A DNA stretch of 64,000 nt from Macrocystis pyrifera (lineage: Eukaryota > Sar > Phaeophyceae > Laminariales > Laminariaceae), in assembly GCA_031763025.1 (NCBI GenBank), contig JASSKH010000014.1:10530563-10594562 (forward strand), given 5' to 3'. Below are positions 55,968-64,000 of this stretch, one piece after another; positions within the stretch are counted from its first letter, which is position 1, and every line of letters begins with the position of its first letter. The notes beneath the pieces are model-generated. The model was not told where the DNA came from, did not search any database, and was given only the letters and a program-made list of their open reading frames with translations. Made by a program: the position numbers and the translations under genes.

Positions 55968-56290
55968 GGAGCCTCGCAAAGAGGCCAGGTAGAGCCCATT
56001 CGTGATTCCCACGTGTCTCGAGGCATACACGACACCTAGCCACGAAAACGGCGACCGCGCTCCTTGCAACCTCACCTCTACCCGCCAGCACCCACCCGCT
56101 GACACCCGCGACGGCGCCGGGCTCACCCGTGGTGCTGTGCTCTGAGTACACGCACGTGCATGAAACAAAATAAAAAGTCTTCAGAAATATGAGCTACGTT
56201 TGACTCGTACCTGGTTTGTTCGTTTGAACACGAGTGCAAGAAGGCGCTTGTCTTCACACGAACGCGGTTTAGTTCGTAATTATAAGCTAT
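55965..56290 (+). repeat. direct repeat R4, copy 1
   Basis: Landmarks: AGCGGAGCCTC, AGAGCCCATTCGTG, CACGAAAACGGCGACCG, GACACCCGCGACGGCGCCGG, GTGCTCTGAGTACACGCAC, ATGAGCTACGTTTGACTCGT. Copy 2 lies at 56655-56995. Confidence 0.8.
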
Positions 56291-56299
56291 TCCTCGGGA

Positions 56300-56600
56300 C
56301 ATTGCATTTTTCCAGAAAACGGTATACCTTGACAGAAAACGTCATATAACTTGGGTTTGTTGTGCCCTGATCACCTCGTTTTACTTTTCCGTACCGTAAA
56401 CTGGCAAAAATACGATGATGTACCGTCTTTTGGTATTTTGGCAAGTGAAACGGACGGACATGGATGTTTCGCCATGAAACGGTATACCTTGACAGAAATC
56501 GTCATCTAACTTGGGTTTGGTGTATACCCTAATTTCCTGGTTTGAATTTTTTGTACCGTAAACTGGCAAGAAACACTGGTGTACCGTTTTTTGTCATTTT
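56300..56600 (+). repeat. tandem repeat R5, about 175 bp period
   Basis: Two units share ACGGTATACCTTGACAGAAA, TAACTTGGGTTTG, CGTACCGTAAACTGGCAA and TGTACCGT. A third partial unit is at 57015-57085. Confidence 0.75.
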
Positions 56601-56654
56601 TCCGTTAGGACAGGAAAATAATTTTGCTTCTAGATAGCCCTAGGTAAACCTAGG

Positions 56655-56995
56655 GAAAAAGCGGAGCCTCACAAGGAGGCCAGACAGAGCCCATTCGTGC
56701 TTCCCTCGTGTCTTGAGGCTCACGCGACGCCTAGGCACGAAAACGGCGACCGAGCTCTTTGCAACCCCCCCTCTACCCGCCAGTACCTGCTGACACCCGC
56801 GACGGCGCCGGGCTCGCCCGCGGTGCCGTGCTCTGAGTACACGCACACGCACGGAACGAAATAAGATTTCTTCAAAAATGTAAGCTACGCTTGACTCGTA
56901 CCTGGTATCTTCGTATGAATACGAGTACAAGAAAGCGTTTGTATTCATGAATTCGTGAACGCGGTTATTGTTCGTAATTAATTATCAGCTACACC
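56655..56995 (+). repeat. direct repeat R4, copy 2
   Basis: Second copy of 55965-56290. The order R4-R5-R4-R5-R1 shows that the block itself was duplicated. Confidence 0.8.
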
Positions 56996-57088
56996 CGTCA
57001 TCGCTTTTTTACCACAAAACGCTACACCTTGACAGAAAACGTTATATAACTTGGGTTTGGTGTGCCTCGATGACCTCGTTTTATTTTA

Positions 57089-57233
57089 ATAGGGCAGGCA
57101 AGGGTTGCCCTGCTGTTCCCTGGGTGTTACCATATAATAAACGGTGGGACGGAGGTATGAAAATTCTCTCACGACGTCGATATTTGCCACGTAGAATATT
57201 ACTTGTTTGAAAAGCTGCAGTTGCCGCTATTTC
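57089..57233 (+). repeat. dispersed repeat R1, 5' fragment
   Basis: Matches the first 145 bp of R1 (GGGCAGGCAAGGGTTGCCC, ATTACTTGTTTGAAAAGCTG). Confidence 0.7.
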
Positions 57234-58500
57234 GAAGCAAAAAACCCAAACATAACATCACAGTCGCATCGCGCAGATTGCGACGACCTCGACGTGTCGC
57301 GAACACAGCCATACCAAATAAAACACCGCAGTGAGGTCCAAGACGACAAAAGGCATACAAGTAGACTTTTCGCCAATGATCGTTACGTACATGCACCCCC
57401 GTAAATAACACTCTGTCGACCGAACAGTTAACATAAATGTAGCTGCGCAGAACTCGAAAGGCTGGACGCGCCGTGCAACATTTCTGCAAAATACGTTCTA
57501 GCAAAAAGACGGAAACAAGAAGGCAGGCAGTCCGAATCGAGAAGCAATGTCACATAAAAAATCAAAACGTTTCAACACGCATGTGAAGAACACGTGAGAC
57601 GATCAAGGCGGCGGTACGTCGGAGTCGAGTCGGCAAGGCACAGCTGCGCTCCCCACGTCGTAGCGGCCAGGACGTCGGTAAGGCGGAGGCATGATGGGTC
57701 CTTGTCTAGTCGTCTCGATTATCTCCGCGCGTTCTTGGCTTGCGCGCTCATGGTAGCTAGCACTACGGTGTGGTGTCGTTTGTGCCTGGGGAACAGGCAA
57801 GGTCATAGAATTTCGAAGGTAGACATACATATGCTGGAAACCATGATACCAGTCATAGTCGAAATCGTCGCAAGACGTGGTACTCCCCCCGAGCGTACGA
57901 TCGTACTTCAACCACCGCCCTCTCGAACGCAACTGGGTCACGAAATGGTTCGGAATGGAGTAGATGACAGCTACGAGGCAGTACTCAACGCCTATCATCA
58001 AAATGGGTGACGGTGCTGGCGGCTCTCCGGCGTCCTCGTAGATATCTACACGTGCAGACGCGAAGAAAACGCGATCTGGGGCGTTGTCCGCACTCCAAGG
58101 AAGAATCGACCATATGGATGTGCTGATGATGTGCCGGGCGCAGCTTCTCGTCGCAGGGGGGGCACAGAGCAGGTCCAGGAAATGAGAAGTCGGAGGCGGC
58201 CCCGGTCAGGAACAATGCATTGACTGCATCCTGGAGTGACTGGGGTGGTCCGTGCGGAATCAAGACTGGTACGGGATCTCGCCATCGTGCACATTGGGAT
58301 GCGGTTAGCTCGATATGGCCATGGTCTTCGACATGGCAATCGGTAGTGTAGTTGCCAGTTGAATCCGAGAGCCGTCCGAGTGTACGTGATACGAGCATGC
58401 CGTTCCACGACGTCACCTGGCCATCCGCTGTTGGGGTGGAGTTGATCATCAGGTCGAAGGGTGATACAGAGAGGTTCGATCGACACCCCGGCCGCTACGG
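57234..58500. other. unassigned overlapping ORFs
   Basis: Open frames exist on both strands: 57594-58010 plus (138 residues), 57603-58001 minus (132) and 57985-58449 minus (154). The minus frames read as a Pro-, Arg- and Ser-rich polypeptide with PPPYRRPGR and CPPCDEKL. A decayed retrotransposon gag is conceivable, but I see no zinc knuckle or other diagnostic motif. Confidence 0.25.
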
Positions 58501-58539
58501 TGACGTGGGCCGTTATCGTTCTAATAATAATGTACCAAA

Positions 58540-58880
58540 GTACGTAGGAAGCACGTATTCGGAGGGGTGGACAGACCTTGATAGTAGATCTTTATGGGGG
58601 TTTTGTGTTGGACGCCTGAAGCCGACGCTCCGACCCGAACCCTAACCCGAACCCGAACCCGAAAGACTCTAGGTTGGCTCGGCCGGCGTGGATGCTGAGC
58701 TTGGGAAGACTCTAGGTTGACTCGGGATGGCTCGGGATGCTGTGGCTGGGAAAGACTCGAAAGTTTATTAAGCCGCGTAAAACATACCCCTAGCCAATCA
58801 AAGTGCCTAATTAGCTACCCCAGGAAGATCTACTATCAAGGTTTGTCCACTACTGCGTATTCGTACCATAGAAGTTCCGC
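58540..58880. repeat. hairpin-forming inverted repeat with telomere-like core
   Basis: GGTGGACAGACCTTGATAG then TAGATCTT at 58566-58594 is the inverse of AAGATCTACTATCAAGG then TTTGTCCACTA at 58826-58855; the arms extend with mismatches to about 58540 and 58880. The loop contains CCCGAACCCTAACCCGAACC-type sequence (58635-58662) and a tandem GACTCTAGGTTGACTCGGG-like repeat. Confidence 0.65.
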
Positions 58881-58940
58881 TTTTTCTTGTGGTTTTTGTT
58901 CGTAGAGTCCAAGCCTGGATGCCCTGACCACCACGTGGTC

Positions 58941-59280
58941 TGATGAGTTTCTCTATAATCGTTGTATTAGAGGACAGAGCAGGGGAGAGAGAGCGGAGCC
59001 TAGCTCGTAGCTCGGAGCAGAGAACGGAGCAGAGAACGGAGTGCTCAAACTCTCCTCGTGAACACACGGCATAATTCATAATAACGCCTGCGAAGATATA
59101 CGCAACCCTCTACAACTTGTAACCGTCGCTGCTGGAACGATCCAAACGAACACCCTCCCTGGCTCTTCGCAGCAGTGACGAGACCGAAAAGACGTTCAAG
59201 ACTTGCTAGGACCTAAGAACAGCCAACGACAGTCCCGCAGGAGGAAACCCGGCCACCGGGTCAAAACCCCCTGTATAACA
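58941..59280 (-). mobile_element. possible 3' LTR of the adjacent copia element
   Basis: On the minus strand the block starts TGTTATACAGGGGG and could end AAACTCATCA, giving TG...CA ends about 190 bp past the pol stop codon. No second LTR lies in the window and no clean polypurine tract abuts the start, so the limits are tentative. Confidence 0.3.
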
Positions 59281-59466
59281 CATATACTCCAAACCATTGC
59301 AATTGAAACAACGGCCGCATTCCAAACGATGACCATGGCCAGAAAATAAAATGCCAAGCGGTGCCCTACTCCCCCATGCCCCTCAAAGTAGCGCAGGGTT
59401 GGCGACCTGACAAATTTTTCCTCGCATCACTCAAACATGGTACTCATCGAATAATGCTCATACCCC

Positions 59467-61210
59467 TCACTCACCCTCCAAAGGCAGATTCAACAAGAAC
59501 CTACGATGAGACTTAAAAGGGGTCGCAGCAAGGGATTTCGTCAAAATATCCGCGTGCTGCTCTTCCGAAGCTACGAACTGAATGTCGATCTTCTTAGCAC
59601 GAAGTAGCTCTCTGACAAAATGAAAACGCACGTCGATATGCTTACTCCGAGCAGAACTAAGAGGGTTTTCAGCCAACGCTATGGCCCCCTGGTTATCCTC
59701 GAAAACCCGGACACATGATCCGCTTAGCTCTGGACAGATAAACGACAACACCGCGCCCGTAAACAAAGCTTCCTTCACCCCTTCACCCAGGGCGACATAC
59801 TCTGCTTCTGCTGTCGACAACGTAACACACCTCTGCGTACTACTTGCCCAACTGACGGCCGCACCCCCTCGGGTAATTACCGTCCCCGATACCGAGCGCC
59901 TATCGTTCGACTTATCCGCATAATCAGCATCACTATACGCAGTCAAATCCAAACCCGAGCCCCGTACAAAAGTCAATCCCATAAACCTGGTCCCGTGGAG
60001 GTAAGCCATAATCTTCAAAACTGCCTTCTAGTGCCTCGCCGTTGGGTTGTGGGAGTGGCGCGCCACAGCACGCACAGCGTTCGAGATGTCCGGCCCGTCA
60101 TGGTCGACAGCCACATCAAGCTGCCCACAGCCTTCCTGTACGGCCAGTCTCCTCCAAGTTCGCCCTCCTCTCTTGGACCTAGTTCCACACCGGGGGTCGC
60201 GGGGATATCAGAGGATGAGTTAACACCAAAACGATTCAGCATGTTCTCAATGAACGCCTTCTGCGTAATCTCCAATGTCCCCAGTTCCCAGTCGCGTTTG
60301 AAAGCACAACCAGTGTACCAAGTCAGTTCGCCAAGGTTATTCGTGGGAAATTTCATAGCTAGCGCGGCATGGAAATCTCTACATGTCTCATCCGATCCTG
60401 CGATCACGATGTCATCTACATGAACGGCCATGATCAGTTCTACCTTGCCGTCCACAACCATGCGAAACACACACGGGTCAGACCTACACTGCTCCATTCC
60501 GTACTCTACCACGGTCTCTACCAATAATCCGGCCCACTGCCGTCCGCTCTGCTTTAGACCATACAGTGATATGTTTAGGCGGACGATCTTTCCTGACATG
60601 TCACCACACCCACCGGGCAGTTTCATGTATATCTCGGGGTCGAGTTTCGCGCGAACAAAAGCTTGTGCGACGTCTATAGGAAAAATCTTTAAACCATGTT
60701 CATTTGCAACAGCCGCCAGAATTTTAACTGACGCTGACGAGGGAGTCGGTGCAAACGTTTGAAAATAATCTACATCCTGCACTTGGCTAAAACCCTTAGC
60801 CACAAGTCTGGCCTTTGTCTTTACTATCAAGCCATCCTTATCTGTCTTGTAGGTAAACACCCACTTCGCACCTGCAGGTTTCCGCCCTTTTGGCGGTGTC
60901 GCGGCTTCGTACGTACCGGTCGTTTTGTGACCGTCCAACTCAATTTTCATGGCCTCGTGCCACGCCGCTTTGTATTGAGAACGCTCTACATCTGCTACGG
61001 ACTGTGGGGGCGGTTCTACGGGAAATCACTCGGCATGCACACGCTCAACTCCCCTTTGTTCTCCACAGCAGGTCCTCCGGCCATCAAAGCCACTGCGTCC
61101 TCCGCCGTCCAGGGCGTACGATCCAGCATACTCCCAGGCTTCGTCCACGACTCGTACGCTGCCGCAAGCAGCGCGTCTGCGGCTCCTTCATCCATCCTTA
61201 CCTGGTGCAC
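59467..61210 (-). pseudogene. Ty1/copia pol: RT and RNase H, frameshifted
   Basis: The minus strand encodes an RT of more than 300 residues (60015-60950) with AKWVFTYKTDKDG, TKARLVAKGFSQ, SLYGLKQSGRQWAG and the catalytic VHVDDIVIAGSD. RNase H follows (59467-60018) with YSDADYADKSNDRRSVSG, LSTAEAEYVALGEGVKEALF, FEDNQGAIALAENP, SKHIDVRFHFVRELL and EQHADILTKSL. A frameshift near 60105 and a TAG near 60028 separate the two. Another shift near 61020-61060 separates RT from the upstream linker. Motifs are much better preserved than in the 43.9-45.6 kb relic, so it is a younger insertion. Confidence 0.88.
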
Positions 61211-61389
61211 AGCAGGTTCACCCTCCAGGCGTTGGCTTTGACCCCGGTCCGGCCCCGTACACTCGGGGGGAGCCGGCCCCAGCTGCTGAGCTCGTGTGCG
61301 GTCCTCCCCGACAGGACCGCGGGGGGATCCTCACCGTTCCCTTGGACGGTGTCGGAGGCTGATGCTGCGCCCGGGTCGTTTCCGGCCCT

Positions 61390-63470
61390 CCCTGTTGGGA
61401 CCGAGGAGGCGTCCACGGCGCCCCCTTGAGACGAACCCATCGTCTCGGCTGTTTCGGCCCTCCCTGCCGGGACCGAGGAGGCGTCCACGGCGCCCCCTTG
61501 AGACGAACCCATCGTCTCGGGTGTTTCAGCCCTCCCTGCCGGGACCGAGGAGGCGTCCACGGCGCCCCCTTGACACGAACGCATCGTCTCGGCTGTTTCG
61601 GCCCTCCCTGCCGGGACCGAGGAGGCGTCCACGGCGCCCCCTTGAGACGAACGCATCGTCTCGGGTGTTTCGGCCCTCCCTGCCGGGACCGAGGAGGCGT
61701 CCACGGCGCCCCCTTGAGACGAACCCATCGTCTCGGGTGTTTCGGCCCTCCCTGCCGGGACCGAGGAGGCGTCCACGGCGCCCCCTTGAGACGAACCCAT
61801 CGTTTCGGGTGTTTCGGCCCTCCCTGCCGGGACCGAGGAGGCGTCCACGGCGCCCCCTTGAGACGAACCCATCGTCTCGGGTGTTTCGGCCCTCCCTGCC
61901 GGGACCGAGGAGGCGTCCACGGCGCCCCCTTGAGACGAACCCATCGTCTCGGCTGTTTCGGCCCTCCCTGCGGGGACCGAGGAGGCGTCCACGGCGCCCC
62001 CTTGAGACGAACCCATCGTCTCGGGTGTTTCGGCCCTCCCTGCCGGGACCGAGGAGGCGTCCACGGCGCCCCCTTGAAACGAACGCATCGTCTCGGGTGT
62101 TTCGCCGGCGGCCTCGCCGGCGGCAGGTGCCTGCTGTGCGCGCTCCAGCATAAACGCGTCCAGGTCAAAACCCCACGAGCGAGGAGGCGTCCACGGCGCC
62201 CCCTTGAGACGAACGTATCGTCTCGGCTGTTTCGGCCCTCCCTGCCGGGACCGAGGAGGCGTCCACGTCGCCCCCTTGAGACGAACCCATCGTCTCGGGT
62301 GTTTCGGCCCTCCCTGCCGGGACCGAGGAGGCGTCCACGGCGCCCCCTTGAGACGAACGCATCGTCTCGGGTGTTTTTCGGCCCTCCCTGCCGGGACCGA
62401 GGAGGCGTCCACGGCGCCCCCTTGGGACGAACCCATCGTCTTGGGTGTTTCGGCCCTCCCTGCCGGGACCGAGGAGGCGTCCACGGCGCCCCCTTGAGAC
62501 GAACGCATCGTCTCGGCTGTTTCGCCGGCGGCCTCGCCGGCGGCAGGTGCCTGCTGTGCGCGCTCCAGCATAAACGCGTCCAGGTCAAAACCCCACGAGC
62601 GAGGAGGCGTCCACGGCGCCCCCTTGAGACGAACGCATCGTCTGGGGTGTTTCGGCCCTCCCTGCCGGGACCGAGGAGGCGTCCACGGCGCCCCCTTGAG
62701 ACGAACGCATCGTCTCGGGTGTTTCGCCGGCGGCCTCGCCGGCGGCAGGTGCCTGCTGTGCGCGCTCCAGCATAAACGCGTCCAGGTCAAAACCCCACGA
62801 GCGAGGAGGCGTCCACGGCGCCCCCTTGAGACGAACGCATCGTCTCGGGTGTTTCGGCCCTCCCTGCCGGGACCGAGGAGGCGTCCACGGCGCCCCCTTG
62901 AGACGAACCCATCGTCTCGGGTGTTTCGGCCCTCCCTGCCGGGACCGAGGAGGCGTCCACGGCGCCCCCTTGAAACGAACGCATCGTCTCGGGTGTTTCG
63001 CCGGCGGCCTCGCCGGCGGCAGGTGCCTGCTGTGCGCGCTCCAGCATAAACGCGTCCAGGTCAAAACCCCACGAGCGAGGAGGCGTCCACGGCGCCCCCT
63101 TGAGACGAACGTATCGTCTCGGCTGTTTCGGCCCTCCCTGCCGGGACCGAGGAGGCGTCCACGGCGCCCCCTTGAGACGAACCCATCGTCTCGGGTGTTT
63201 CGGCCCTCCCTGCCGGGACCGAGGAGGCGTCCACGGCGCCCCCTTGAGACGAACGCATCGTCTCGGCTGTTTCGCCGGCGGCCTCGCCGGCGGCAGGTGC
63301 CTGCTGTGCGCGCTCCAGCATAAACGCGTCCAGGTCAAAACCCCACGAGCGAGGAGGCGTCCACGGCGCCCCCTTGAGACGAACCATCGTCGTCTCGGCT
63401 GCTTCGGCCCTCCCTGCCGGGACCGAGGAGGCGTCCACGGCGCCCCCTTGAGACGAACCCATCGAGTTTT
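61390..63470 (-). repeat. 72 bp minisatellite within copia polyprotein, about 25 units
   Basis: The plus-strand motif GGAGGCGTCCACGGCGCCCC recurs about 25 times at 72 bp spacing. In blocks of 10, 5, 2, 3, 3 and 2 units, these are separated by five copies of an 84 bp spacer (landmark GGTGCCTGCTGTGCGCGCTC). On the minus strand one frame encodes 24-residue units with SSQGGAVDASSVPAGRA and ETPETMG; the spacer encodes FDLDAFMLERAQQAPAAGEA. Units are almost identical, so the expansion is recent. Confidence 0.9.
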
Positions 63471-64000
63471 CGGTGTCTAATTCCCTTACGGGAATGTACT
63501 GTGGTGGATCCGACACGAAAGCAGACAAGAAACCAACTCCTTTGGCGTAATACCGAGCATCTCTTGTCCAGGGGTTGAACTCAGATTTTAGCCCACTATA
63601 CGATGGCACAGGAGTGTGTTTGAAGGCCAAATGGCGCGATAGAGGCAGATCAAATCCACCACCCAACTCACCGCCAGGATACGCACCCCATCCGCCTGTC
63701 CTCCCATGCTGGTCTGGATGACCCCTCGGTGGGCCAACCTCGACAGGCAACGCAGTTCCTCCGCGTCCAGTTGCTCCCAAGTCTGGCGAGGCGCCCTCAC
63801 GCAAATTAGTCTCTTGTTCTATTGCAATCTCTCTTACAGCAGTGGGTACTGCCCCTTGTGGGCTCTCCCCTACAGCAGCGCTACCCTCAGCGCTGCCGGA
63901 CTCCGATCGACCAATGCCTGCTTCAACAGCAGCAGTAGTCTCTCGTACTTCGGCAGTGGGTACTGCCCCTCTTGGACTTTCCCCTACAGCAGTGGTTCCT
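63471..64000 (-). CDS. copia polyprotein, upstream part, runs off the right edge
   Basis: The minus-strand frame is open from the window edge through 63471 and into the minisatellite. It carries two ESPxGAVPTA repeats near 63845-63990 and then NPWTRDARYYAKGVGF, VSDPPQYIPVRELDTEN before the array. It lies between the expected integrase (beyond the window) and RT, a region usually variable in copia elements. No integrase motif is inside the window. Confidence 0.6.

Noticed and set aside
61296-63480. Long plus-strand ORFs (449, 285 and 165 residues) in the 72 bp array
   Set aside because: The array is open in several frames because the unit is a multiple of three. The copia motifs on both sides are on the minus strand.
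1-64000. CRISPR arrays, prophage or bacterial operons
   Set aside because: No short regularly spaced identical repeats with unique spacers, no tightly packed same-strand genes, and clear spliceosomal introns.

Overview
The window is eukaryotic nuclear DNA, sparse in genes and rich in repeats. It holds one very long intron-rich gene on the + strand, Ty1/copia and Ty3/gypsy retrotransposon remains, two elements with tRNA-like heads, several families of short inverted-repeat elements, CAG/CAA microsatellites, and an interstitial array of TTAGGG telomere-type repeats. There are no operons, Shine-Dalgarno sites or CRISPR arrays. Long introns (median near 0.7 kb, maximum 4.3 kb), GT-AG splicing, a secreted Cys-rich modular protein, TTAGGG repeats and copia/gypsy elements would fit a stramenopile such as a brown alga. 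That is my best guess from style alone; no marker gene here fixes the species.

Layout. 1-11.8 kb has no recognisable gene. It contains a small TIR element, two inverted copies of a tRNA-headed SINE-like repeat (300-640 and 6535-6872), a 1.7 kb foldback element (about 1518-3212), a CCATGG-rich repeat enclosing twelve telomere-type hexamers (6885-7300), and a GGAAGT/ACTTCC-rich block bounded by short inverted repeats (9625-10760).

11.8-38.5 kb (and probably further) can be read as one gene. I could chain 24 exons through GT-AG introns with every exon phase compatible, giving 1140 residues without a stop. The predicted protein has a signal peptide, a beta-sandwich-like module, a long (Ala-Pro-Thr-Pro)n linker, three CGNGxC...CPxDC cysteine modules, two unnamed Cys-containing modules, an EGF-like module, and a glycoside hydrolase family 114 (endo-alpha-1,4-polygalactosaminidase type) domain with a Cys-rich tail. 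The introns carry tandem arrays, a tetranucleotide microsatellite and three copies of a 110 bp inverted-repeat element. The last exon is not settled.

38.5-48.5 kb is intergenic: a second tRNA-like repeat pair in inverted orientation, a long degenerate TGCTTGCAGTGA array, a decayed copia pol (43.85-45.5 kb, minus strand) and a nested TIR element (46.33-47.00 kb). 48.5-57.3 kb is a mosaic of at least five directly repeated segments around a broken gypsy RT-RNase H region (50.66-52.13 kb). 57.3-59.3 kb has unassigned ORFs, a hairpin and a possible LTR. 59.47-64 kb is a younger, still slightly broken copia pol on the minus strand that runs off the right edge; about 25 copies of a 72 bp minisatellite lie inside its polyprotein region.
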